A stretch of DNA of 64,000 nt from Mallotus nudiflorus (lineage: Eukaryota > Streptophyta > Magnoliopsida > Malpighiales > Euphorbiaceae): positions 434,001-498,000 of the forward strand of contig CANTUR010000680.1 in the NCBI GenBank assembly GCA_947683625.1, written 5' to 3'. Of this stretch, positions 36,178-47,033 are shown piece after piece. The notes beneath the pieces are model-generated. The model was not told the origin of the DNA. It searched no databases and was given only the letters and a program-made list of their open reading frames with translations. Both the position numbers and the translations under genes were made by a program. Every line of letters begins with the position of its first letter. Positions within the stretch are counted from its first letter, which is position 1.

Positions 36178-36711
36178 ATGGCTGCATTCTATCCAACATG
36201 GAAAACCTATGGTGAATATTTACAGTCATTGAATGTTTGGTCAAAGAATTATAAGGATAATATGACAGAAGTTGTGATTATATTGTTTCAATTATTTTTA
36301 ATATCACAATGAATATGTTTTTTTTTTAAGTTTTAACGTATTCCTTTTATTTGATATGTTAATAGTGGGTACCTGATTACTTTACAATGTTTAGGTGGAC
36401 CACTTGTAGAAATAATTACACTTATAGTAACATATTCCAAGCCATACCATTTATGGGAAATAAGAGTCTGTACTAACAACAACGTCTCCGGGGACAAGAA
36501 CATGCTGGTGGATGGTATTGTTGAATTGTTCAATAATTACAACATTGATAGCAATATTCTTAAGTATTTCTAGATATGTACACCATGGCTAATTGACTTT
36601 AGTACAGTTTCAATGAATAGTGGAGATGAGATACATTATGGGCCTCTGCCTTATAGTGAAATAGAACCACCACCATCTCCACCGTTGGGAATAGGAGGTT
36701 CATCTAATTAA
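36178..36711 (+). pseudogene. Unrecognised coding remnant downstream of the TATA box
   Basis: The first segment (36,178-36,312) starts MAAFYPTWKTYGEYLQSLNV, 44 codons ending in TGA. A second frame (36,358-36,711) contains LGGPLVEII, VSGDKNMLVDGIVELFNNY, CTPWLIDFSTVSMNSGDEIH and a Pro-rich end EPPPSPPLGIGGSSN, with one internal TAG at 36,571-36,573 and a natural TAA. An alternative frame at 36,366-36,470 is also open, so the join cannot be decided; an intron ending near TTAATAG is possible. I do not recognise the family. Composition, promoter and stop placement suggest a former gene rather than noise. Confidence 0.4.
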
Positions 36712-36714
36712 ATA

Positions 36715-38685
36715 AATTAGATTGATCACCACTTTAATTGCTTTATATCCATATAATTTATATTGGTTAACATTGTTGGTTTTCTATTTCAAGGTGAAGT
36801 GTTAGTTTTGTGTATCTAAGTGAAGTGGAAATAAGTAATTCATAGTGTTATTTTTATAATGAAGTTTATAAGTTATATATTATCAAATCTAAAATCAATT
36901 GAATCACCTTTCTCTTAATTGATCTCATTAAAAGAGTAAGGAAGGACATTTAATTCATCAAATGTGTACTATTAGTTATCATTTTAGTGTATGTTATAAT
37001 TAATTGCATTTGAAAGGAGTCATATTTTGGAAACATAAACAAGATTGTAGTTAACACATATAAGAATAGCCATGCACATATCTTGGTTAAATTATATTTT
37101 ATTAAGTTAATTTGTAGGTGAATCAATAAAGTGATAATTAAAATGAATATTATTATTTGAATAAATCATTTGAAATTACTAGGTTAAACACATCCAAATT
37201 GCAATTTGAACAAATAATTTCAAAATCTATAATCATTAATAGCTTGGTGAAATTTTAACAAATTTCATTATGACATCTATTGGTTGTTAAAATCAGTGGG
37301 TTGATGTCACCAAATTGCATATGTTTTTCTTTCTTGGTTTAGCAATGATCAGAGACATTATGAATAATAAACAAACAAATAATATAGTATGAAACAAAAT
37401 ATATAAGATGATTTAGAAGAGAAATATGAATTATTATTGATAACAGTTACTCATTTATATTTTAATATTACTTTTGAAATACCATGCTAGCAATTAATAA
37501 GAAGTGCAACCGTTGTGGTGCCAATACATGTCGTTTCATTAGTATGGCACCATAATTTCAAACTCTCATCATGGTGCCAATTCACATCATTTTATTAATT
37601 TGTAATTTTTCTTTGATTAAGTTTTAATAAATTTCTATGTACTTTACATATATTGATATTGAAACATCAACATCATATTTTGGTACCATGACAAATAATG
37701 TTGAATAAACCAATACAATCCATTTTTACATATATTGATATTGAAACATCAATATGCTTATACAAATAAACATCAATTTGCTTTATGTAATTTTAAAAAT
37801 AACACCAATTTCCTTAATCTAAACTAACATCAATTGAAATGTGCGTTTAAAAAAATATTGAAGTGTAATTACCTACTAACATGTGTTTGTAACATTAGTA
37901 AAAAACTAACTTCAAAAATCCAAATTTATACACATGTTGTCTTCAAACATAAAGTCAATGTCCTTCAATGAAAAAAAATCATTAATGAGATGAATTAAAT
38001 TAATATCAATTGAAACATATGTTCGACTTTACAGTTCAATTTAAATTACATATTTAATATGATTGATGAAATATACATTACTATAAAGATTAATCAATGA
38101 TGAATTCACATGTTACATTCATAAACTACTATTAATTATAATGTTGAAATTGACATCTACATTCTTGGTTTCCCCAACCATCATTTAAAACATGCATTCA
38201 AATTCATGTTAAAGTCATTAATATTAATCTACTTACTTGGTTTCCCCTTTCATCGATTTATGTATTAGTTACATTCTTGTTGAAGCATCTTTGTGTGTTT
38301 TATAAAAGAACAATCCTTGGTGAATTCATTCATACAATTTATTTTAAATAGTAGTAACTATAAACATAATGATCAAAATTCTATTCAACTATTTATATGC
38401 TACACTTCTAGCCAATTTCAGCCCATATATTGTCCATTTGCATCGTTGAAATTATTAAAATTTGCAAAGATAGCTTGACTACCCATTACTTCACCACCAT
38501 TAAATAGGTGCCTCTATATTGTCAAATTATTCAACGCACCAACGATGAAATTTTTCTATTGTAAAATAATTTAAAAAAAATCCATGTTATTATTCTAATT
38601 TATAAAAAATAAATAAAAACAACTGATGTTTGAAAATAAATTACATGGTATAATTTTACTATATTAGGTTATCTTGTACTGAAGA
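36715..38685. other. Intergenic DNA, nothing recognised as a gene
   Basis: It contains a duplicated block TACATATATTGATATTGAAA at about 37,646 and 37,727, followed in both by CATCAA, and a loosely repeated GGTGCCAAT-CA-ATCAT-TTTATTA motif at 37,512-37,600. No ORF has family resemblance. Confidence 0.45.
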
Positions 38686-38689
38686 CTAT

Positions 38690-41000
38690 ACTTCTCTCCC
38701 ACAACCTTGACCACCTCTACCCTGTAGGCCGTGCATCTCTCCCATGACCTTGACCACCTTTGCCCCTCGATTGCCACCTCCCCTTGTTCTCTTACCACTA
38801 ACAATAGTGATTTCTCATATTGATCTTATTATAGTACTAGGAGCCCTTCCATGAGGAACTATGACATTTGGATTCATAATTGCTATACCAATATTTTGAT
38901 TGCTTTCACTCTTTGGCATTATTATTATCCAATGCCCCATTCCAATTCAAAAGCTCATTGTAGGCAACTTCTAACCTTTTAATTAATAACACCCTTTTAG
39001 CATTTTCAAACAAAGCCAAAATCAACACATTTTTTGAAGTACTTCTGCAATTCAATACTTTTCTTATACTCCTCGATCATGTTAGGATAACCATTGGCAA
39101 AAAAATTTTTGAATGAGGATGATGCACATCCTTTTGCCACCTTTATTCATATACTATTCATTAACTACTTGAATATCCTTAATAGATAACAATGTACGTA
39201 TATGTCACATTATGTAATTTAAAATTTCTATAGTTACAGTTAATGTAATTACCTTATATCCTAAAATCAACTTTATAAACAAACTCTTTCATAAAAAAGT
39301 TATTCACTAAGCATCTTTTATGCACTGGATGTAACTCAATGCCCCCTGGGTTAACTTGAGTATGGTCACTATTCAATACATGACAATATATCATCCTTTT
39401 AATTTGTTCTTGAATTTTTCAAACATACTATTGAAGAAGGCAAATTGAAATTATTTTTCCCAGTTGAAATTTGTGAAACAAAAAATTTCTTTATTCTTGC
39501 TTTTAAATTCAGCAATAAATTCCTTCTCAACCTTATCACTTAATGCTATCTCATATTAGATAATAAATTATTTCAGTGTATGCCTCGAGTGGATAAAACT
39601 ATCAAAGTATGCATTCATGCTTTCATGTCTCTGACTTAATGCCATTCCGGCCTAAAATCTATGATTTAAGAATAATAGAACCTAGCTCTCCTTCTCATTA
39701 TACAACTTCACTAGCCATGTATTTCTAGTAAGAGTGTACCCATTTGTGAAGTTTCTCCAATTATTCCTAAACATCTCAATACCCAGGCTATCATACACTA
39801 AACCTTTATATTCCTTATAACATTCACCAAATTTGTTAACGTGTTTAAGCTTTTCTCCTACCTTGCACATTATATGCCATATAAAGAAATAGTGAATGGT
39901 ATTTGGCATCATTTCTCTTATAGCTACTTTAATGCTCTCACACTGATTGCTTATAATTGCATGAGGATGAATCTTGCTTATAATAGTGATCTATAAAGAG
40001 AATAGCCATTTAAATGATTCAACACTTTCATTTGCAACTAGAGCATACCCTAATAAAATCAACTGACTGTGATGGTTCACACCAACGAAAGTATAAAGAG
40101 GCATCTTATAACTATTCATAAGGTAAGTTGTGTCTAAAGATATAACATCATTGAAATTCTAATAAGAAGCTTTACCTCTAGGATGATTCCACAACACACT
40201 TCTTAAATAGTTTTCCTCATTAAGATCAATCAAAGAAAGAAATTCTCCATTTTTCTACTGCATTAATATAAAAAGTTTTCTAATAGCTTCTGCATCTCCT
40301 TTACCAATCCTTGACCTCCTCTCCTTATCTATGAAATTCCTCATCCTAAATTTTCTAGACCACTAGCTTGCACGATTGCCATTCTTATGCTTTTATAAGG
40401 CCTAAGTCTTGCAATGTAATTAGCAACCAATGTTCTCATAAGTGTTAGAGTTAAACACCTATTAACCTATATTGCATTAACCTATACATTGAAGGATTTA
40501 GCTCATGGTTGTGTTCACATTTTATTAAACTAACAACCCATATTCTATCTCTCAGTACAACATTCAAATAACTTGGGCAAGATTATCACTTTGATTGTAT
40601 CCTTACTTCTAATTTCCTTCATTTTTCATAGTTAATGGTTTGATATCTTCTTAAACCATCTCTACCCTTATAAGCAGATCTCTTAGTAATAGGAAATTCT
40701 TTTAGCCTAACAAGTTCTTGATAAGCTTTTAACAGTTTATTTATAATTGCAAAACACATATGTGGTGTAGGACCATCCTCTATAATATTTTCATTCAAAT
40801 TTATACTCTCATTATTTTGAGAATTTAATTCACTAACTTCACCTACGCTGTCATCATCATCATCCTCAATAGGTTCGACAAAGTTTTATTCTAGTTTAAT
40901 AGAGCTTTCATCTAGTTCAATAGAGTTTTCCTCTCCATTCATAGAATAATCATAAATTTCATTGCAAAAAATCTGTCGAATCATTCTCTGCAATCCATTT
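38690..41000 (-). pseudogene. FAR1/FHY3-related (FRS) gene, MULE transposase-derived
   Basis: From about 40,980 the minus strand reads an acidic N-terminus (EDDDDDSVGEVSELN), then PITKRSAYKGRDGLRRYQTI and SYLNVVLRDRIWVVSLIKCE, HNHELNPSMY, the FAR1 DNA-binding domain with its terminal HNH. 40,260-39,680 gives LRSVLWNHPRGKASY, ISLDTTYLMNSYKMPLYTFV, GVNHHSQLILLGYAL, IISNQCESIKVAI, MPNTIHYFFIWHI and KGLVYDSL, the MULE-type transposase core. The second DDE acid, normally in IITDQ, is Asn. The C-terminal region to 38,690 is Gly/Arg-rich with scattered stops. Several TAG/TAA stops are present. FRS proteins are light-signalling transcription factors; an unannotated MULE transposon carrying this coding region is the alternative. 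Confidence 0.75.
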
Positions 41001-41009
41001 CCTCAAATA

Positions 41010-42480
41010 ATACTCACGGAAGACAATGGAATATTATTTTTGATCCATTTTGCTATTATATTTTCCACCCAATTCAAAAAATAATTATGTCTTGATTATT
41101 ATGCTTTTCTGATTTTCTTTTGGAAATATAAGTGAATTTAGCACGCCTAACAATAGTACTTAACAAGGCAAAGCAGTTCAATGAGGGTATATTAGACATT
41201 TTTATAGCCATTAATTGCTTATTTAATTATTCTATCCAGATAGATTCTATCCATTCATCTTTGTCAAATTTTAGTTTACAATTAATCAGACACTTATTAT
41301 TATATTCCAAATAATTAAATGAGTTGCACTCATTAATGTGTGGGTTACATTGACCAAAGACGTTACATTAAAATCATGTAGAAAGAGTATATAAATTAGA
41401 CTAAAAAAGTAGCTCATTAATATGTTAAAAAGGTGAAAAATGAAAAATAAATAAAGGATAAATCTAAAGGATAGAATCTATCAAAAAAATTTTGGCTAGA
41501 AATATTCAATACTTTATAAATTGACTAATATAACCTTATATAAATATGAAGGAATAAATAGTGGTAAAGTAAAATGGTTGTTGATAGCATTAAGAACCCA
41601 AATGGGTTCATTTATTCATTTTGGAATAATATTGTCATTACTACGATGTGAGAAAATTTTACTCTCATAAATTATTTAGTTTCAATAATTCCTCAATGCT
41701 GTTAATATTTTAAATGAACTAGTTCAGTTAATTCTGCTCGGTTAAAAAAATAACTAAAATTTAACTGAACTGAACGAATATTCATTTTTATTACACATCA
41801 TTATTTTGATATTATATGTCATATATCCTTTAAGTGTAATAAGAAAAATTATGTTAATATTTGCATCATAAATTATACAAGAAATTTATTTTAAAAAAAA
41901 TTAAAATTTTAATTCTTGACATTTTATATTGTCAAATACACATTAATAGTTAAATTATTTGTCATGTACCGCTCTATTTTAATATACATTTATATGCTAT
42001 ATATGATATGTATGGACCATCATATATATGCTATGTACTACCTATCATACTTCAAATTTGATTGTCTCTAAAATAGGTCTAATGATGAAATAAATCCCCG
42101 ATATGACTAGAGTCTGCTCATTCATAACAGCTCTGAAGTACGCAACCTTAAAACCTAACTGACCCCACCAGTGTGCACAATCAATCATCGAGCAATTAAG
42201 TTGTGCTCCGACCTTACGAAATATGAATTATTAAACAATAAGAGGCTATATTTCAAAAAACCTCCCAAAAACCTTAAGAACCAACCCTAGAACAGTGTGC
42301 ATAGAACACAATAAGAGCACGTAGAGCATTGAAGTGCACATAAACAAGTGCATAGGAGTGCTTGGCCATGCACCAAACATGTGACCACATGCACATTATG
42401 TGTGGTCAAGAGCACATGGCATGGCCACATGCAAAACTTTACTGACATGTATGTGACCATGCCTATAACAACTTATTTTA
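41010..42480. other. Intergenic DNA, no gene seen
   Basis: A+T-rich to about 42,050, then more balanced sequence that may already belong to the LTR ending at 43,573. A short hairpin, TGACCACA (42,382-42,389) with TGTGGTCA (42,401-42,408), is present. Confidence 0.4.
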
Positions 42481-42489
42481 CACATTTTT

Positions 42490-43573
42490 TTTCCTTTAAA
42501 TAGACCTCTATACACCATATTTTGGAGGGGGGAGCAAGTGAAGACACATACACACTTAAGAGTCAATTTAATTGAAGGCACAAGAAACCCTTTCCCATGC
42601 AGTTTTTGTTATCCTACAACCTTAACTTTAGGTTATTAGATCCCTTTTTCCAGCAAACCCAACCTCAACTTTGTCAAAGCATGCTTTAAAGGTATACAGT
42701 CTAGCATTATTCTACTATCATTTTAAACCTCTCGATGAGGAAAGCTAGATAATCTCTTGAAGCTAAAGCTTCAAAGTTCACACATGCAAAGTTGAGTCTG
42801 AGGACCACATAATCATTTTAGCATGATTATTTTATTGTATTGCATTTTATTTTACTATCACCAGCATTTGGAAATACTATTGTTCTTGTGCGATGAGACT
42901 GATAATCTTTCATGTTACATGAATAATATATGCATTATTATGCTCATTTTACACCATCACTTTGCATCCTCTATTTCTAAAATCATGAAATCACATCGTA
43001 AATATCAATAATGTGAAAGGTTCATGCCTTGAAATAGAGTCATCATACTCACAGTCCAGTGATGACATTATGCATCCTTTATATTATCATCACTGGTAGA
43101 AATAATCACTGCAAGCATGATCATCCTATTATTCATCAAATAAGTTGTGTAAATGATCATGTTATCCTATAGATCAATCATATATTAGATTGTATCAGGA
43201 AAGCAATGTAATAATATTCTCAGTTTTATTATCCTATATTTTTTGATGTACTGTGTGAATGCTATATAAAATGTCATCACTAAAACTAGGGTGTTGTGGT
43301 AGCTAAACATTGAATATTGTATAATGAGAAATAGTTAAAAAGTATATGTGATCTCTCAAACCTGAAAATCCCTGCTGGGGGCAATACTCACTGAGTGACT
43401 CGATGTTGTCCTTTTCTTTTCCCGACTCCATAAAATCAAAAGCTTCTCATCCCCTCAAGATTAATCACATGTCCCTATTCGATAAAGTTTCCATGTCCCT
43501 TGAAAATGAATACACCAACAAAGATAAAAATAAAAAAAAACAAAATACCCAATTCAATGAAGATGGTTGCTCA
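42490..43573 (+). repeat. LTR 3' portion of a Tat/Ogre-like element
   Basis: It ends in CA at 43,572-43,573 three bases before a PBS. A TTTAAATAG TATA-like box at about 42,496 fits the core promoter. The upstream start was not located and no second copy of this LTR was found in the window. Confidence 0.5.
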
Positions 43574-43576
43574 TAG

Positions 43577-43595
43577 TGGCGACTCCACTTGGGAC
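43577..43595 (+). other. Primer-binding site, tRNA-Arg type
   Basis: TGGCGACTCCACTTGGGAC is nearly identical to the TGGCGACTCC(A/G)CTGGGGAC PBS of Ogre-group elements. It marks the start of an element internal region that runs rightward. Confidence 0.75.
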
Positions 43596-43599
43596 TTTT

Positions 43600-44920
43600 A
43601 AGTAAGAGGAATCAACTCAAAAATGATTATTTCTCATTATGCAATACTCGATTATATCGAGCCCCTCACCACTGCATTTGCATTACATATAACTTGTGCA
43701 CTACTTGTCCCTAAAAGCCTTTCTAATACTAAATGAAATTGCCACCATGGTTCTACTCGAGTCACAGGGTGATGAATGTATGGTATTATCACCTTTAGTC
43801 TTTACTTGTGCATTTGCCGGACTTATCTAACCAAAGTCTATAACCTAAGTCCTTAAGGGGGGTGACCGAGTTATCAAAAGAATGCTAGACTCACTGACCG
43901 CAGTCTATAACCCTAGTCATATTAGGGCATTCTCGCTAAAGGAACCCTTAGCCTTTCACCCTAACTCAACTCATGTAGATAAACCAGTAACAACATCCAC
44001 TAGGATTCTACTAAGCTATGCATGCTATCCTTGTCCTAACGCTATCCATTTGACTTGATACTCATAATGACATGACCCTCCTAGTGTCTATCATCGAATG
44101 ACGTCGTAATGTCAATTTCCATAGCAAAAATTATGCTTAAGAGCACATGATTCTCATCATGAAGTATAAGGAATGAAGAGAATCATGCACCTCATCTTGA
44201 ATTGTCTATGCGAATTAAAAAATAATGACATCACTCAATGATGGAACCTACAATATGTCATCTATTTTTATCAAATCAAATGAATGGGTTAGGAACCCAA
44301 CTAGATTATGGACCTTTATGTTAGCATAATCAGACTATAAACTATCAAATGATACTTTTATGACTCGTGGTAAACATATCGAATATCAATGTGGAGGCAA
44401 AAACTCAGACTCCCTTTGATTGACCTTGGTCCTATGCATACAGGTGTATAAAGGCTTTGGATATCATTTGAAGCCCGACAATTGACCTTCACATTAATAT
44501 TATGTGATTACCCCAAGCACATTTAAGTATTGTTCCTCAGTTTACTCTTTGGTTCTTACTAATATAAATCGAAATAGCCTAGTTCTGAGAGTGGAACCAT
44601 AGTCCCCTGATGGCTATAGGTTAAAAACCCGCCTAGGAAAGAGACTGAATAACCTCATTAAGAAATAATGTTAGAAGTGAGAGCTTACTTGTGATTGGTT
44701 TATTCACTATACAGGAAAACTAATTAGCTTTAATCATGCATACATCACATACATATAGTTAGTACATACTAACCATTATTTCTTACAGGAATAATGATTT
44801 TTCTATTATAGGATTTCTTGCATCGACTGCATGCATACATGCTCACCCTTTTCTTTTGTAGGCACACATCATGCATTTTTCATTTAGCTAACCCTAATAA
44901 ATGTATAAGAAAACTACATT
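43600..44920 (+). other. Leader region of the Tat/Ogre-like element
   Basis: No ORF is seen. The balanced base composition and lack of coding fit the long untranslated leaders usual in this group before ORF1. Confidence 0.45.
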
Positions 44921-44924
44921 TAAA

Positions 44925-45285
44925 CATGAGTGACCACAAAGCTAAGTCTTCTCACTAAAGCAATGGAAAGTTAAAAGATAGGATCCAAGAACTGCTTGAT
45001 GATGGTGTCGTGGTTGAAAACCCCCAAGCCTAAACCAGTATCACTAGATATTTCCTTTATAACCTTAATAAGGCTGCCTAAAAAAGCTTGCAACCATATG
45101 AAATGCTATGTATTAAGACATTCCAACACGTGCCCCTTGATCATAAACTCTTGAATGCTATTATGTCATTTTGGGACCTTGAAGAGCACATGTTCCAATT
45201 CAACACCATAGAACTATGCCTATTATATGAAAAATTTAGTGCAATAGCAAGGGAAATCCTTATCATGTTAATTTTTGACTAATAT
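44925..45285 (+). pseudogene. ORF1-like (DUF7745-type) N-terminal fragment of a Tat/Ogre element
   Basis: The plus frame opens at an ATG near 44,927 (MSDHKAKSS), then carries KLKDRIQELLDDGVV, PLDHKLLNAIMSFWDLEEH, MFQFNTIELCLLYEKFSAIA and ends at a stop near 45,282. The LLxALxxFWD...F.F...EL.PTxEEYxxL layout is that of the domain annotated DUF7745 in plant Tat/Ogre ORF1 proteins. Stops occur at SSH* and elsewhere. It ends about 700 bases before the 117-bp array, so the rest of the element was probably deleted here. Confidence 0.5.
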
Positions 45286-45289
45286 ACAT

Positions 45290-46030
45290 GTCAATCTCTA
45301 CTCTAAAAGTAACTCTGATTACTAATTGTAAAGGTGATATTTTTATAGAAATAAATAGAAGTAAGAAAAGTTACCTTATTACCTGCATCTCTGCACCTGT
45401 GGGTATGTAAATAAGTTAAAGGAAAGATAGTTAAGTCTTCTCAAAGTCCAAGATCATTCTGAGGAAAACGAGGAGGCAGAATCCTCTGATGTTCTAAAGT
45501 CTCAACTCTTTTATGTTGTTTGTGTGACGAGGAGGTCATAGGATCAAACAGATTGCAAATCAGACGTCAAATGATGAAGAAATCAAGGAAAGAAAATTAA
45601 TGAAAAGAGAGAAAATGAAAGGAAAAGAAAATGAAGAAATGAGATAATGGAATGTTACATGCAAAAAACGAAAGTATATATAAAGTGGAAAATATCCATT
45701 TTGGTCTTTATACATGGATCCAAGTTCTTTCATTGCAATTTGGTCCATAACTGCATTCTGATTAGGAACATGTTCCTAATTAAATCATGAGATTCATCAA
45801 ATTAATAATTCATTGAATTATTAAAACTGCATAATCAATATGTGATTCTAAATTTTTTGTCAAGTACAAAATACAAAACAAGATTGCAGAATTAATTTTT
45901 TGGATTTTACATGCATCATTTCAATCAAAGGATTCATATGCTGTATAATAGCTAAAATATGAATTTCAAATGATTATGTTATGTGCTGCACAGTAGTCAT
46001 AACCTTCATTATGTTATGTATTGCATAACA
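45290..46030. other. Noncoding segment upstream of the 117-bp array
   Basis: No recognisable gene on either strand. It probably belongs to the 3' untranslated part of a Tat-like element. Confidence 0.4.
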
Positions 46031-46034
46031 GTTA

Positions 46035-46862
46035 TGACATAAACTTTCAAATTCATCAGTGCCAAATGTTCCACAGGAACTATAACAGATTTTCAATTCA
46101 ACTTCACTAAACGTCCCACAGGGAATATAGTGTACATCGTTAGACGTCCCACAGGGAATATAACAAAATTCATTAGTGCTAGACGTTCCACCGGAACTAT
46201 AGCAGATTTTCAGTTCAACTTCACTAGAAATCCTATGGGGAATATAATGTACATTGTTAGACATCCCATAGGGAATATAACGAAATTCATCAGTACTAGA
46301 CATTCCACATGAACTATAGCAGATTTTCAATTCAACTTCGCTAGATGTCCAATAAAGAATATTGTGTACACCATTAGACATCCCAAAGGGAATATAACAA
46401 AATTCATTACCACTAGATGTTCTATAGGAACAATAGCAAGTTTTCAATTCATCATCATTAAACGTCCCATAGGGAATATAGTGTGCATCGTTAGATGTCC
46501 GACAGAGAACATAATGAAATTCATCATTGCTAGATGTTCCATAGGAATTATAGCAAGTTTTCAATTTATCATCGCTAGACGTCCCAAAGGGAACATAGTG
46601 TGCGTCGTTAGACGTCCCACAGGGAATATAATGGAATTCATTATTGCTAGATGTTCCATATGAACTATAGCAAGTTTTCAATTTATCATCACTAAACGTC
46701 CCATAGGGAATATAGTGTGCATCGTTAGACATCTCACAAAGAATATAGCAAAATTCATCATTTCTAGACATTCCACAAGAACTATAGCAAGTTTTCAATT
46801 TATCATTGCTAAACGTCCCACAGGGAATATAGCAAAATTCATTTGCACAAAGTCCACTAGAC
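46035..46862. repeat. 117-bp tandem array, about seven units, open in one frame (296 codons)
   Basis: The anchor TTTCA at the end of each unit recurs at 46,091, 46,208, 46,325, 46,442, 46,559, 46,676 and 46,793, exactly 117 bases apart. Each unit holds smaller related blocks with CGTCCCACAGGGAATATA, GACGTTCCA and GCTAGA words, and many GACGTC or decayed GACATC/GATGTC sites. The period is a multiple of three, so the minus strand is open throughout (46,864-45,974) as a 39-residue Tyr/Cys/Gly-Thr-rich repeat built from FHYIPCGTSS-like sub-units. The plus strand frame is also nearly open. Position just upstream of a PPT and LTR suggests the tandem-repeat-rich 3' untranslated region known in Tat/Ogre elements rather than a protein gene. 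Confidence 0.9.
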
Positions 46863-47019
46863 ATTCAGCAGGAAATAGATTGAGACTTGTCAAACATTAC
46901 ACCTTGCTCAACAATTTGGGCATCAATCTATCATTTAGGATACAATCAAGTGTCCTAATTCCTTTCTTTTGAAATTGTGTGCTTCTATTGTTTTGCTGCA
47001 ATTTATCAAGCAAACAGTG

Positions 47020-47033
47020 ACAAGGGGGGTAAC
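47020..47033 (+). other. Polypurine tract
   Basis: GACAAGGGGGGTAAC directly precedes an LTR-like start; GGGGGG runs are rare here. Confidence 0.6.

Noticed and set aside
35817..36711. Divergent ORF pair considered as a circular ssDNA virus integration
   Set aside because: No Rep motifs, conserved nonanucleotide or coat features could be found.
46130..46972. Three plus-strand ORFs across the 117-bp array
   Set aside because: They are shadows of the tandem repeat in another frame, separated by stops. The open minus frame and the repeat itself explain them.
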